In this document: in pieces, positions 1 to 9,701 of the stretch
Layout: the number at the start of each line of letters is the position of its first letter
Position numbering within the stretch: position 1 is the stretch's first letter
Assembly: GCA_039033695.1 (NCBI GenBank)
Contig: JBCCCC010000010.1
Span: forward strand, 1-46,167
DNA length: 46,167 nucleotides
From: CALBPI01 sp039033695
Lineage (GTDB): Bacteria > Pseudomonadota > Gammaproteobacteria > Steroidobacterales > Woeseiaceae
Direction: 5' to 3'
The notes under the pieces: generated by a model
Database searches by the model: none
Seen by the model: the letters and a program-made list of their open reading frames with translations, nothing else
What the model was told of the DNA's origin: nothing
Program-made: the position numbers and the translations under genes

Positions 1-1
1 G

Positions 2-337
2 ACTGTTGCTGACAATCCAGACAACATTACGGTGAGCCCGCGTGGCGGGATTCTCGTGTGCGAGGATGGCGGCGGTCTGGTAATCGACGATCAACGGGCT
101 CTTGGTACGCGATTGATTGGTATTGACCATAGTGGTGGTTCGTTCGTCTTTGCTGAAAACAACTTCGTTCTCGAAAGCACGATATCCGACAAACCGTTCA
201 TCGCGCCCAACGATTATCGCGGCAGTGAGTTTGCGGGCGCGACGTTCTCTCCTTTGGGTCGAATCCTGTTCGTCAATATTCAGACCCCGGGCATAACGTT
301 CGCAATCGAAGGCCCTTGGTGGCGCGGCGGCCTGTAA
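2..337 (+). CDS. PhoX/DUF839-type protein, C-terminal fragment
   Basis: The reading frame is open from the first bases of the window and ends at TAA 335-337, so only about 111 C-terminal residues are present and the real start lies upstream. The fragment carries the C-terminal signature typical of DUF839/PhoX-like proteins: 'NITVSPRGGILVCEDGGG' near its start and 'GSEFAGATFSPLGRILFVN', 'IQTPGITFAI', 'GPW' near its end. Members are beta-propeller proteins, some of them secreted calcium-dependent alkaline phosphatases. The N-terminal Tat signal and metal-binding region cannot be checked here, so phosphatase activity is only inferred. The family call is fairly sure. Confidence 0.8.
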   Translation, partial: TVADNPDNITVSPRGGILVCEDGGGLVIDDQRALGTRLIGIDHSGGSFVFAENNFVLESTISDKPFIAPNDYRGSEFAGATFSPLGRILFVNIQTPGITFAIEGPWWRGGL

Positions 338-351
338 GCCGCAAAATCACA

Positions 352-387
352 GCATCGGCGCCCGGCTGATAAACCGAGCGCCGATGC
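352..387. terminator. hairpin between convergent genes
   Basis: A perfect 10-bp inverted repeat (352-361 'gcatcggcgc' and 378-387 'gcgccgatgc') with a 16-base loop sits between the stop of the DUF839 gene (337) and the stop of the aldolase gene (398). Position between two converging genes suggests a bidirectional terminator. There is no clear T-run on either side, so it may act with Rho or only as an mRNA 3' stabiliser. Confidence 0.55.
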
Positions 388-397
388 ATGCTGTGTG

Positions 398-1291
398 TCA
401 GGTCGATGACGCGTCGACAATAGCCTGGATAGATGCGTCCAGCGTTGCATTAAACTCATCGTCAGATTGCTGCGCGGATAAACCCTCGGAAAGCGCACGT
501 GAGAAGCTGGCGATCATGCCGTGCTGACGTGCAAGACGCTCGTTGGCTTCCTCGCGGCTGTAACCGCCAGACAATGCAACCACCTTTAGAACATTCGGAT
601 GATTGACGCAATCCAGGTACAGGTTGTCCTGCTCCGGCAGTGTGAGTTTCAGCATGACCAATTGATCAGGCTCAAGCGCATCCAGATGGCGCATCAGAGT
701 AGATTTCAGCAGGGCTTCTGCCTGTGCTTTATCTGGGCAGTGGATATCGACTTCAGGTTCAATAATCGGCACGAGGCCGGCGTTGACGATTTGCAGGCCA
801 ACCTCAAACTGCTGGGCGACCACGGCGTCGATCCCTGATGCGCTGGATTGTTTAATGACGGACCGCATCTTGGTGCCGAAAATGCCCTTGGATTTGGCCT
901 TGGCCAGCAGTGCATCGAGTTCCGGCATCGGCTTCATGAGCTGTACGCCATCAGCCTCGTCTGCCAGGCCTTTGTCGACTTTGAGGATAGGCACGACGTT
1001 GTTGTTTTCCCAGAGATAATCGGCTGTCGGCTTACCGTCAATGTCGCTATCCATGGTCACTTCAAACAGAATTGCCGCAAGGATGCGATCACCGCTGAAT
1101 GCCGGGCTGCTGATGATCCGGCTGCGCATCTGATGGACCAGGGCGAACATTTCGGCATCATTCGACCAAGCGTCCTCGCTAACACCGTATAGGCCAAGCG
1201 CCTTAGGCGTGCTACCGCCGCTTTGATCTAACGCGGCAATAAAACCGCCGCCGGTACGAAACTTCTCAAGTTGCTGGTCGAAATTACTCAC
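398..1291 (-). CDS. fda: fructose-bisphosphate aldolase, class I
   Basis: A 297-residue protein that should reversibly cleave fructose-1,6-bisphosphate into dihydroxyacetone phosphate and glyceraldehyde-3-phosphate in the cytoplasm (glycolysis/gluconeogenesis). Family signatures are present in order: 'FIAALDQSGGSTPKAL' (residues 17-32), 'VVPILKVDKGL' (99-109), 'GIFGTKMRSVI' (136-146), 'GLVPIIEPEVDI' (172-183), 'VMLKLTLPEQ' (212-221, Lys215 the probable Schiff-base lysine) and 'ALSGGYSREEANER'. The start is taken as GTG at 1291 because a GGGGAG SD lies 6 bases upstream; an in-frame ATG at 1321 would add ten unlikely residues. It is divergent from the MFS gene, whose start region it overlaps or nearly touches. 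The length matches the short prokaryotic class I family. Confidence 0.93.
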   Translation of the reverse strand: MSNFDQQLEKFRTGGGFIAALDQSGGSTPKALGLYGVSEDAWSNDAEMFALVHQMRSRIISSPAFSGDRILAAILFEVTMDSDIDGKPTADYLWENNNVVPILKVDKGLADEADGVQLMKPMPELDALLAKAKSKGIFGTKMRSVIKQSSASGIDAVVAQQFEVGLQIVNAGLVPIIEPEVDIHCPDKAQAEALLKSTLMRHLDALEPDQLVMLKLTLPEQDNLYLDCVNHPNVLKVVALSGGYSREEANERLARQHGMIASFSRALSEGLSAQQSDDEFNATLDASIQAIVDASST

Positions 1292-1391
1292 GGTGTACTC
1301 CCCAGGGCTTGCGCATGACAAAGAAGTTCAATTTTACGCGATTGCCACGATAACGGCCATGCCGGGGCCGCCAATCCACTATGATGTCGGG

Positions 1392-2600
1392 ATGCCTAGC
1401 GACCCCAGTCCCGCCAAACCCAACCCCGGCTTCGCTGAGTTCATCACGATGATGGCAATGACCATGTCGCTGGTCGCGCTGGCCATTGATGCGATGCTGC
1501 CAGCACACGGACTCATTGGTGCCGAGTTTGCGGTCGCCAACAGCAATGACACGCAGTACATCGTCTACATGGTATTCATGGGTCTGGCAGTCGGCCAACT
1601 GTGTTTTGGCCCGGTCGCAGACAGCATAGGACGCAAGCCCGCGCTCTATATTGGGCTTGCAATCTTTGTCACGGGCACGTTTGTGAGCCTGTTTGCCAAC
1701 ACCTTCGGGGCAATGCTGTTCGGCCGATTCCTTCAAGGAATTGGCGTTGCCGGACCGCGCACGCTAACAGTGGCGATTGTTCGCGACTTGTTCAAAGGTC
1801 GGCAAATGGCGCGTGTCATGTCTTTCGTGGTCACCGTGTTTATTCTGGTGCCAGCGATCGCACCGAGCCTGGGACAACTGATTCTAAACATCGCCGATTG
1901 GCGAAAGATTTTCTGGTCGTTCTTGTTGCTGGCAGGCATTATTTTCCTGTGGTTTGTGTTCCGCCAGCCTGAGACGCTAATGCACGCGGATCGCCAGCCA
2001 TTACTACCTGGCAAAATCCTGCGCAACTTTGTCGCGGTACTCAAAACGCGCGCAGCGGTTGGCTATACGGTGGCAGGCGGCCTCGTATCGGGTGCATTTG
2101 TGGGCTTCCTGGGCACCGCTCAGCAGATTTTTCAGCAACAGTATGGGCTCGCGGAGCGGTTTCCGCACTTCTTCGCGTTGCTCGCACTTAGCGTTGGCAC
2201 CAGCACGCTGATCAACGGGCGCATCGTCGTGCGCTTTGGCATGCGCCCTCTTGCCAAGTTGGCATCTGTGCTCTTGACCGTCTGCGCGTGCGCATTACTG
2301 GCTGCCAACATCGTTTGGCAGGGTCAACCACCGCTCGCTGTTACCATGCTTGGATTGATGAGTGTTTTCTTATTCATCGGCTTCTTGTTCGGCAACCTGA
2401 ACGCACTGGCCATGGAGCCGCTAGGCCATATCGCAGGTACCGCGGCGTCTGCGATTGGCGCGGCGACGACACTGATCTCGGCGATCCTCGGCACCCTGGT
2501 CGGCGCAATGTACGACGGCACGACGCTCGCGATGGCGGCATCGTTTGTCTTGCTCGGCGGGCTAACCGCACTATGTATTTTCGCGACCGACCGCGACTGA
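1392..2600 (+). CDS. MFS multidrug efflux transporter, Bcr/CflA type
   Basis: About 402 residues with the alternating hydrophobic segments of a 12-helix major facilitator protein of the inner membrane. MFS motif A is visible as 'GPVADSIGRKPALYIG', followed by the Bcr/CflA-like stretch 'GRFLQGIGVAGPRTLTVAIV' and 'RDLF', typical of drug:H+ antiporters of that subfamily. The substrate cannot be read from sequence. The start is uncertain: ATG 1392 leaves a short polar tail before the first helix; ATG 1359 and GTG 1293 are in frame upstream, and none has a convincing SD. The gene is divergent from the aldolase gene and converges on the reductase gene, with only 5 bases between their stops. Confidence 0.85.
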   Translation: MPSDPSPAKPNPGFAEFITMMAMTMSLVALAIDAMLPAHGLIGAEFAVANSNDTQYIVYMVFMGLAVGQLCFGPVADSIGRKPALYIGLAIFVTGTFVSLFANTFGAMLFGRFLQGIGVAGPRTLTVAIVRDLFKGRQMARVMSFVVTVFILVPAIAPSLGQLILNIADWRKIFWSFLLLAGIIFLWFVFRQPETLMHADRQPLLPGKILRNFVAVLKTRAAVGYTVAGGLVSGAFVGFLGTAQQIFQQQYGLAERFPHFFALLALSVGTSTLINGRIVVRFGMRPLAKLASVLLTVCACALLAANIVWQGQPPLAVTMLGLMSVFLFIGFLFGNLNALAMEPLGHIAGTAASAIGAATTLISAILGTLVGAMYDGTTLAMAASFVLLGGLTALCIFATDRD

Positions 2601-2605
2601 CCGCC

Positions 2606-3772
2606 CTACTCGAACTCGAATGTCAGCCCAGCGTTGGCGACCAATCGATCAATCAGTTTTTGACCCATGGCAGCGGCAGGTGTCCATATACCCGCAGCAA
2701 CATCCGGGCAATCGTTGACCAGGCAGATTGCAGCCTCGCTGATCATCTTCGAGGTCGATCCATAACCCGGGTCGCGATCTCCGGTAACGCCCAGTCTGAT
2801 CGGGCCCTGATCGGTTTCGGCAACGAACAGCACATCGTAATGACCGTTTTCTCGCTCTTCCTTGCTCGGCCCCTCACCTGGCTTCGGCCCGTCATCGCTT
2901 GCCATGCTGTCGCGATCGGCGAGTGCTTTGGCGATTGACTCACCCTTTTCGCCTGGCCCGGTCATCAGCATCTCGTCGTAAACGAAGTCTTTGCCATAGG
3001 CAAAATCCAGTAGTGCGTTGCTGCGGTGCACATTGCGAGTATTAATTGGCGCCATAATGAATGGCGTCACCCAGCTGCCAACCGCCTCATCAAACATCGG
3101 CTTGTTGCCATGCGGTTGATCGGCACCTTCATAGCCGGGCACCAGCGAAAACGGGTTGCGCAGCAGCGCCAGAATCTCCGGGTCGCGTGCCGCGGCCATG
3201 GTCGCCTTCATGCTGGCTGCGGTACCGCCCGAAAACGTGCCTTGCATCTTGCGCACACGGCCACGAATACGTGCCGATGGCTTGCCCGTCTCGGCAATGC
3301 AGCGCTGTTGCAACAGCCAGACACCCAGGTCGAACGGGATCGAATCAAAACCCGCAGAAAATACGATGCGCGCACCGCTGGCACCTGCGCTCGCCGCATG
3401 GGCATCAATCATTTGACGCATCCAGGCAGGCTCACCGCACAAATCCAGGTAGTCCGTACCCGTCTTGGCACAAACCGCGACGAGCTTCTCGCCATACATC
3501 TGGTAGGGACCAACGGTAGTAATGATGGCCTTGGTCTGTATAGCCATCGCCTTGAGCGAAGCTTCATCATCGCCATCAGCAACGATCAATGCGACGTCAT
3601 CAGCTATACCCATTTCGCTGCGCACCGACGCCAGCTTGTCCGCGTTGCGACCTGCCATCGCCCACTTGACCGAGTCGTCACCCTGGTAACGCGCGTTGAG
3701 GTACTCGGCTACCAGCCGGCCAGTAAAACCGCTGGCGCCGTAGACGACGATATCGAATGCTCTTTCACTCAT
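2606..3772 (-). CDS. saccharopine dehydrogenase-like NAD(P)-binding reductase
   Basis: A 388-residue protein starting with a Rossmann nucleotide-binding motif, 'VVYGASGFTGRLVAEYL' (about residues 8-24), followed by the saccharopine-dehydrogenase NADP-binding fold and features such as 'TVGPYQMYGEKLVAVCA' and 'TDYLDLCGEPAWMRQMI'. These match the family of trans-acting enoyl reductases and related 'saccharopine dehydrogenase family' proteins, often linked to lipid or polyketide reduction. The true substrate is unknown; lysine metabolism is unlikely for this branch. ATG 3772 is chosen because a GGGGG run lies 8 bases upstream. It lies about 100 bases downstream of the glycerol-3-phosphate dehydrogenase gene on the same strand, so co-transcription is possible. 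Confidence 0.82.
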   Translation of the reverse strand: MSERAFDIVVYGASGFTGRLVAEYLNARYQGDDSVKWAMAGRNADKLASVRSEMGIADDVALIVADGDDEASLKAMAIQTKAIITTVGPYQMYGEKLVAVCAKTGTDYLDLCGEPAWMRQMIDAHAASAGASGARIVFSAGFDSIPFDLGVWLLQQRCIAETGKPSARIRGRVRKMQGTFSGGTAASMKATMAAARDPEILALLRNPFSLVPGYEGADQPHGNKPMFDEAVGSWVTPFIMAPINTRNVHRSNALLDFAYGKDFVYDEMLMTGPGEKGESIAKALADRDSMASDDGPKPGEGPSKEERENGHYDVLFVAETDQGPIRLGVTGDRDPGYGSTSKMISEAAICLVNDCPDVAAGIWTPAAAMGQKLIDRLVANAGLTFEFE

Positions 3773-3874
3773 GTTGAATGCCCCCAAAGTAAGTGCCGGC
3801 CAATCGGCGAGTTGACCGCTAACGATACGCCTAACAGTCCAAGAATGCTCCCGCGAGCAGGCGAAGACCGCAAA

Positions 3875-5521
3875 TCAACCACCGGCGACCGAAACCGGCG
3901 GTGTGTCGCCAGCCGCGTGGCCCTGCATGTATTCATCGAACTTGGCTTCTGCCTGATCCGCGAAGAAGATTCGACATGCCTCGCGCAACCCCGGTGCCGA
4001 GGTAACCTCATTTTCGCGCACGACCAGCGTAATCTTGGAACGCCTGCGCAGGAAATCGTCCAACCGCGTTACCATTTCGCGTCGCGCCGTATACTCGATT
4101 TCGCATTTCAAGTAGTCAGTATTGCGCATGAGCGGCTCGGCCAATTCCGGGTTCTCACGAATCCGCTCAAGCATGCCAATGGCGTTACCACCGTATCTCC
4201 TCCAAAAGCGCTCGGTCAGCGGCTCTGTCGAATTCGAATGGGTATACGCGTTCAGGTCCATCAACTCAGCCTGGCGGAGAAACTCCGCCTTGACCGCAAC
4301 GTCAGGCTCACCGAACCAGACGCGCGAAGGATATGGCACCGTGATGCCCAGATCCGCAACGTGCTCACAAACCTCGTCACCAACATTAAGACAGTCAGTC
4401 AGCTTGCCGCCAAAAATACTGATGTGCGCTGCAGCTGAATCAACGTCCATCGCATGCTTACGCGACAACTCCAGCCAATCGCCAGTCGCATTGCCGGACT
4501 TAACGGCGAGTGGGCGTACGCCGCATCGCTCAGCAATAATATCGGCCCGCGTCAGCGGCTCATCCAGCTTGAGCAAGTGATTGGCGTTATCCAGCACGAA
4601 CTGACGGTCTTCCTCGGTGACCGATGTCTCCCAGCTGTCAACGCGGGTGTCAGTTGTGCCGATACACGTGCGCGCGCCCATTGGAATTGCAAAATACAGC
4701 CGCCCATCACTAGCAAATGAAGTCAGAATCCGGCGCGAATCGGTGACCCGGTCGACGATCAGGTGAATGCCTTTGGAGAACACATGCCGATGCGCGGTGG
4801 TTTGGCCGGCGACGGCATTAAGTGCATCGACCTCGGGGCCGCAGGCATTGATGACGACCCGAGCCGCGCAGGAGAATTGCTCACTGCTTTCTTCATCGAT
4901 CAGGCTGGCTTGCCAACCGTCCGCGCTGCGCTGCAATGCGGTGACCCGGACGTAGTTGGCGGCCGCCGCACCACTATCCATCGCACTGCGCACAAAATTG
5001 AAAACGAAGCGTGCGTCATTGTCGTAGAGGTAACAGTCCGAGTACTCCATGCCGCCGGTCGTGGCGTCAGCACGTAGCACGGGTTCCCGGCCTATGAGCG
5101 CAGCCTTGGACAAGTAGCTCGGCGCGCGCGTTGCAAAACGCCCAAAACCCCAATAGAGCAACGCGCCGAGGTAGAGCATAAAGCGCGGCCAACGAAACTC
5201 CTTAGGCACCGCCGCCAGAAAGCGCGCCTCCTTAACTGTCGAAGGATAGGCACGCATCAACTGATTGCGGCTCTTGCACAGATTCCAAACCAGGCTGAAC
5301 TCCTGGTTCTCAAGGTATTTGATGCCACCCCAGGCGAGGTTGGAGGATTGCGAGCTGGTCTTACCCGCAAAGTCGCCAGCGTCAACAATCGCTACACGCA
5401 CGCCACGCGCGGCGAGCGCCGCGGCGCTGACCGCACCGTTAATACCGGCGCCGACGACCAACACGTCGAATTGTCCATCGCGCAGACGCGCAATATTGGT
5501 GTTTCTCAGCAAGCTGCTCAT
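3875..5521 (-). CDS. glpD: FAD-dependent glycerol-3-phosphate dehydrogenase
   Basis: A 548-residue flavoprotein expected at the inner membrane, oxidising sn-glycerol-3-phosphate to dihydroxyacetone phosphate and passing electrons to quinone. The N-terminal FAD-binding motif is 'VLVVGAGINGAVSAAALAAR', followed by 'SSQSSNLAWGGIKYLE', the family's flavin-binding loop, and 'DGRLYFAIPMGARTCIGTTDT' split over the substrate domain. A helical C-terminal domain follows, as in GlpD. ATG 5521 is preferred (a GGGA lies upstream); ATG 5536 would add five residues. No glpK or glpF is nearby, so the gene may serve lipid turnover rather than glycerol uptake. Divergent from the galactoside operon, with about 110 bases between. 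Confidence 0.9.
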   Translation of the reverse strand: MSSLLRNTNIARLRDGQFDVLVVGAGINGAVSAAALAARGVRVAIVDAGDFAGKTSSQSSNLAWGGIKYLENQEFSLVWNLCKSRNQLMRAYPSTVKEARFLAAVPKEFRWPRFMLYLGALLYWGFGRFATRAPSYLSKAALIGREPVLRADATTGGMEYSDCYLYDNDARFVFNFVRSAMDSGAAAANYVRVTALQRSADGWQASLIDEESSEQFSCAARVVINACGPEVDALNAVAGQTTAHRHVFSKGIHLIVDRVTDSRRILTSFASDGRLYFAIPMGARTCIGTTDTRVDSWETSVTEEDRQFVLDNANHLLKLDEPLTRADIIAERCGVRPLAVKSGNATGDWLELSRKHAMDVDSAAAHISIFGGKLTDCLNVGDEVCEHVADLGITVPYPSRVWFGEPDVAVKAEFLRQAELMDLNAYTHSNSTEPLTERFWRRYGGNAIGMLERIRENPELAEPLMRNTDYLKCEIEYTARREMVTRLDDFLRRRSKITLVVRENEVTSAPGLREACRIFFADQAEAKFDEYMQGHAAGDTPPVSVAGG

Positions 5522-5633
5522 GCGGTATTTTCCCATGCGCCAGTCGCGAGCCGCAACAGCCTGGCCAGCGAATATGGTAGATTCCGGCCGGTGAGTGGCC
5601 AAGGCCGTATGATGCCAGCAATCGTAGACACAG

Positions 5634-7757
5634 ATGATGACAGCGTCCGCTGACCTTGGCACGGACTCTGCGTGGCGGATCGATAGCGCGAAGAGCAGTG
5701 GTATCTTGACGTTGCAACGTGGCATGCCGCGCCTGTGCTATTGGGGTAACCCACTCGAACGTGGCATCAGCCCAGAGGCGATAGCCAGACTCACCCGCCG
5801 TCCGGCCGTCCCCGGCGCGCTCGACGAGCCCGAAGCGCTCACGTTGGTGCCGGAAGCCGGCACAGGCTATGGCGCGCATCCCGGCCTCGTCGTATCTCGT
5901 GATGGCGAAACGCTGACGACTCAACTGCAGGTCACCGGCGTGGATATCGATGAGCACCGGCTCGCTTTCGATAGCGAGGACCTGCTGGCGGGCGTACGCA
6001 TGCGCATGACGATAGGAATCGACCCGGACAGCCACACGCTCTATACCGAAAACACACTGATCAACCTTGCGAGTGAGCCACTAGCGTTGCATTGGCTGAC
6101 GTCAATGACGCTGCCGCTGCCTGACAATCATACGGATTGTCTGTTGTTGTCCGGCCGGTGGGCGCAAGAATTCCAAATGCATCGGGTACAGCACGGTGTG
6201 TCTGCGCATCTGATGGACAATCGTCGAGGCAGAACATCGCATGACCGCTTCCCAGGGCTCATCTCAGGCAGCAGCGGCTTTTCTGCCGAACGAGGACAGG
6301 CGATTGCTGCGCACCTGGCCTGGAGCGGCAACCACCGACTTTTGCTGGATCGCGCGCGTGACGGTCAACCCTTGGTGCAGATGGGCGTTCTCGCCAACAT
6401 TGGCGAGTTGACGCTGCGGGCTGGCCAGCGCTGGACGGCGCCGCGCGCTTACGCCGCGCATAGCGGCGCCGGCTACAACGTCTGCATGCAGCGACTGCAT
6501 ACGCTCGTGCGCCGGAGAATCCTGCGTGCCGAATCGTTCGCCAAACCGCGGCCGGTGCACTTCAACACGTGGGAGGCCATGTATTTTGCGCAGAGCGAGC
6601 AGCGCACGCTGGCTCTGGTTGAGGAAGCCCGCAGTCTCGGTGCCGAGCGCTTCGTGCTGGACGATGGCTGGTTCGAGGGGCGCATTGACGATGCCAGTGG
6701 ACTCGGCAACTGGCGAGTTTGCAGCACCAAATATCCGAACGGGCTCGAACCTATTTTTGCTGCGGTAGAAAGCGCCGGTATGCAGAAAGGCCTGTGGATC
6801 GAGCCGGAGATGGTGAATGCCGACAGCGACGTCTATCGCGAACATCCGGATTGGATCCTGGCCGAACGCAGCCGCGTGCAACCGCTTGGTCGGCATCAAT
6901 ATGCACTGAACCTTTGTCGTGACGACGTCTTTGCGAATTTGCTTGAGAACATCAGCGACGTTGTGGCGCGATACGGTCTCGATTACCTGAAATGGGATAT
7001 GAATCGTGACCTGGTACATGCCACAGACGACCTTGGCGGTGCAGGCGTGCGCTGGGTCGAGGCATTCTATCGATTGGCCGATTGCGTACGCGAGCGATTT
7101 TCCGCGCTGGAGATCGAAATTTGCGCCTCGGGTGGCGCACGCGCCGACTACGCGGCGCTGGCGCGCGGTGACCGAATCTGGACCTCGGACAATCATGACC
7201 CACACGACCGGCAGCGCATCCAGAATGGCTTCAGCCTGTTCTTCCCACCGGAGATCATGGGAAGTCACATTGGTAGCGCAACCAGCGAGATCACAGGCCG
7301 TCATCACGCGCTGGCGTTCCGTGTCGCAACGGCACTCATTGGCCATTTAGGCATTGAGCCAAGTCGCGAAGCGCTCACTGAGGACGAGCGCGCGAGCGTT
7401 GTCCGCGCCTGCCGGTGGTTCAAGGACAACCGAAGCTGGTTACACAGCAGCAGCAGCTATTTTGCCGACCATCCCGAGCCATCGGTCATTGTTCGCTGCC
7501 AGGTCGCCACAGATCGCTCGCGGGCGCTCATGGTCGTTGCACTGCTCGACACGCCGATGCATGGTGTGATCGCACCGGCTCGCTGCCTGGGTCTTCAAGC
7601 CAACGCGGTGTATGAGGTCAATGCGCTCGATGTCGACGATTTCTCCGCGCGTGAGGTCGCCGCATTGTCCGGCGAGATCTTAGGGCAGGTTGGCCTGCAA
7701 CCAGCGATCATGCGACCGGATAGCGCGCTACTCTATGAGTTCACGAGGCGACAGTAG
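5634..7757 (+). CDS. alpha-galactosidase, GH36
   Basis: A 707-residue glycoside hydrolase of family 36, which releases galactose from alpha-1,6-linked galactosides such as melibiose or raffinose. An N-terminal beta-sandwich is followed by the (beta/alpha)8 catalytic domain with 'FVLDDGWFEGR', 'GLWIEPEMVN', 'YLKWDMNRD' (nucleophile Asp455) and 'RIWTSDNHDPHDR' (acid/base Asp519), then a small C-terminal beta domain. There is no signal peptide, so the enzyme is probably cytoplasmic. ATG 5634 is followed directly by a second ATG, so the start could be one codon later. First gene of the galactoside operon; its TAG stop is immediately followed by the ATG of the GH42 gene, implying translational coupling. 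Confidence 0.93.
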   Translation: MMTASADLGTDSAWRIDSAKSSGILTLQRGMPRLCYWGNPLERGISPEAIARLTRRPAVPGALDEPEALTLVPEAGTGYGAHPGLVVSRDGETLTTQLQVTGVDIDEHRLAFDSEDLLAGVRMRMTIGIDPDSHTLYTENTLINLASEPLALHWLTSMTLPLPDNHTDCLLLSGRWAQEFQMHRVQHGVSAHLMDNRRGRTSHDRFPGLISGSSGFSAERGQAIAAHLAWSGNHRLLLDRARDGQPLVQMGVLANIGELTLRAGQRWTAPRAYAAHSGAGYNVCMQRLHTLVRRRILRAESFAKPRPVHFNTWEAMYFAQSEQRTLALVEEARSLGAERFVLDDGWFEGRIDDASGLGNWRVCSTKYPNGLEPIFAAVESAGMQKGLWIEPEMVNADSDVYREHPDWILAERSRVQPLGRHQYALNLCRDDVFANLLENISDVVARYGLDYLKWDMNRDLVHATDDLGGAGVRWVEAFYRLADCVRERFSALEIEICASGGARADYAALARGDRIWTSDNHDPHDRQRIQNGFSLFFPPEIMGSHIGSATSEITGRHHALAFRVATALIGHLGIEPSREALTEDERASVVRACRWFKDNRSWLHSSSSYFADHPEPSVIVRCQVATDRSRALMVVALLDTPMHGVIAPARCLGLQANAVYEVNALDVDDFSAREVAALSGEILGQVGLQPAIMRPDSALLYEFTRRQ

Positions 7758-9701
7758 ATGAGCCAGACTAAACTGGGCGTGTGCTACTACCCCGAGCAAT
7801 GGCCACCAGCCCTGTGGGCAAGCGACGCTGCCGGCATGCGCGAGCTGGGTATCGGTTATGTGCGCATTGGCGAGTTCGCATGGTCAAGAATCGAGCCATC
7901 GTCCGGCAGATTCGACTGGGCGTGGCTGGATACGGCGGTGGAGACGTTGGCCGACGCAGGCCTCGAGATCATTTTCGGCACGCCGACCGCCTGCCCACCG
8001 CATTGGCTCATCAAACAATACCCCGAGATATTGCCAGTTGGACCTGACGGTCGCGTGCGCGGGTTCGGGTCGCGCCGTCACTACAGTTTCTCGAGCGAGC
8101 GCTATGCCGCAGAGTCGGCACGCATCACCGAAGCCGTGGTGCGTCGCTATGGCAAGCACCCGAACATTGTCGGCTGGCAGCTGGACAATGAATACGGCTG
8201 CCACGATACGACGTTGTGCTACTCGGATGGCGCCTTGCAAGCTTTCCGACGCTGGCTGGCCCGGCGCTACGCCAGTATTGATGCGTTGAACCAAGCCTGG
8301 GGCAATGTGTTCTGGAGCCAGGAATATGCTCGGTTCGATGACGTAGGCCTGCCGCTGGCCGTGACTGAAACCAACCCGTCGCACCGACTGGCATTCTGGC
8401 GTTTCTCCTCTGAGCAGGTCTGCGCATTCAATGATGCGCAAGCGAGCATCATCCGCAAGCACTGCCATGAGTCGGCATTTCTGACCCACAACTTCATGGG
8501 CAACTTCGTCGACTTCGATCACTTCAAAGTGATGCGTACGCTGGACGTTGCCAGTTGGGACAGCTACCCGCTCGGCTTTCTGGACCAGGCATGGTTTAGC
8601 GAAGGCGATAAACAACGCTATCGACGCACCGGCCACCCCGACTGGGCCGCATTTCATCATGACCTTTATCGTGCAGTTGGGGATGGCCGTTTTGCCGTGA
8701 TGGAACAACAACCCGGTGCCGTCAATTGGGCCGCGCACAATGCTGAGCCGCTGGCTGGCATGGTCCGGCTATGGAGTTGGGAGGCGATCGCGCACGGCGC
8801 GGAGTTTGTATCCTGGTTTCGTTGGCGACAGGCGCCATTTGCCCAGGAACAAATGCATGCGGGGCTGCGCAGGCCCGACAACCAGCCAGCGATTGCCAGC
8901 GCCGAAGTGCAGGCGCTGTCGCGCGAACTCGAAAGGCTTGAGCTTCCAGACGTCACTCCGGCGTCTGTCGCGTTGGTCTTCGACTACGCGGCCTGCTGGG
9001 GCATAGCCGTACAGCCACAGCAGGCGAGCTACTCAACACTGGCCACCGCAATGGCCTGGTATAGCGCCGCACGAGGATTGGGCCTGGATGTTGATATCGT
9101 GGCACCTGGCAGCTCGCTCGAAGGTTATGCGCTAGTGTTGCTGCCGTGTCAGCCCAACGTCGATGCCAAGCTGCTTGAGCAATTGAAAGCATCCTCCGCG
9201 CAAATGGTTTTCGGCCCCCGCGCAGGCAGCAAGACTGAAGAATTGACGATCTCTGACCAACTGGCACCCGGACCACTTCAGGCGTTCATCAACCTCCAAA
9301 TCATCAGCGTCGACGCCGTGCGCGACGGTGTGACTATCGCGGTTCAGGGCGGCGATGCATCGCGGTTCGTGCAACGCTGGGTCGAGCATGTGCAGACTGA
9401 ACTCGCACCGTCACTGAGCACCGCGGACGGCCGTGGCATTGTCTATCGACAGCAGCATTGCACGTATATTGGTGCCGAGCTGTCGCCAGCGCTGCTGCAA
9501 GACCATCTGGCGGCGAGCGCACATGCTGGCGGTCTCAGCACAACCGTTTTGCCTGACGCCGTTCGCCTGCGTCGACGCGGTAGTCTGACGTTTGCCTTTA
9601 ACTATAGCGACGCGCCACAATCAGTGGCGCCGGATGGCCAATTCCTGGTCGGCGCCGCCACCTTGCCTAGCGCTGGCGTGAGTATCTGGCGACATGGCTA
9701 G
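7758..9701 (+). CDS. beta-galactosidase, GH42
   Basis: A 647-residue family 42 beta-galactosidase that hydrolyses terminal beta-galactosyl links (lactose, galacto-oligosaccharides). It opens with 'GVCYYPEQWP', then 'VRIGEFAWSRIEP', 'TPTACPPHWL', the acid/base motif 'GWQLDNEYGC' (Glu145) and the nucleophile motif 'VMEQQPGAVNW' (Glu316), followed by the trimerisation and C-terminal beta domains. The CxCxxC zinc cluster of some GH42 enzymes after the acid/base is absent; only 'CHDTTLC' is seen. There is no signal peptide, so it should be cytoplasmic. The start abuts the previous stop, and the last 8 bases overlap galK (ATGGCTAG). Length is normal for the family. Confidence 0.94.
   Translation: MSQTKLGVCYYPEQWPPALWASDAAGMRELGIGYVRIGEFAWSRIEPSSGRFDWAWLDTAVETLADAGLEIIFGTPTACPPHWLIKQYPEILPVGPDGRVRGFGSRRHYSFSSERYAAESARITEAVVRRYGKHPNIVGWQLDNEYGCHDTTLCYSDGALQAFRRWLARRYASIDALNQAWGNVFWSQEYARFDDVGLPLAVTETNPSHRLAFWRFSSEQVCAFNDAQASIIRKHCHESAFLTHNFMGNFVDFDHFKVMRTLDVASWDSYPLGFLDQAWFSEGDKQRYRRTGHPDWAAFHHDLYRAVGDGRFAVMEQQPGAVNWAAHNAEPLAGMVRLWSWEAIAHGAEFVSWFRWRQAPFAQEQMHAGLRRPDNQPAIASAEVQALSRELERLELPDVTPASVALVFDYAACWGIAVQPQQASYSTLATAMAWYSAARGLGLDVDIVAPGSSLEGYALVLLPCQPNVDAKLLEQLKASSAQMVFGPRAGSKTEELTISDQLAPGPLQAFINLQIISVDAVRDGVTIAVQGGDASRFVQRWVEHVQTELAPSLSTADGRGIVYRQQHCTYIGAELSPALLQDHLAASAHAGGLSTTVLPDAVRLRRRGSLTFAFNYSDAPQSVAPDGQFLVGAATLPSAGVSIWRHG

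Noticed and set aside
3026..4438. Long open frame (470 codons) on the plus strand
   Set aside because: It lies antisense across the saccharopine-dehydrogenase-like gene and glpD, both of which have clear family motifs; the product is Arg/His-rich with no recognisable domain, a shadow of codon bias.
6264..7346. Long open frame (360 codons) on the minus strand
   Set aside because: It is antisense to the GH36 gene with intact catalytic motifs, and its product resembles no family.
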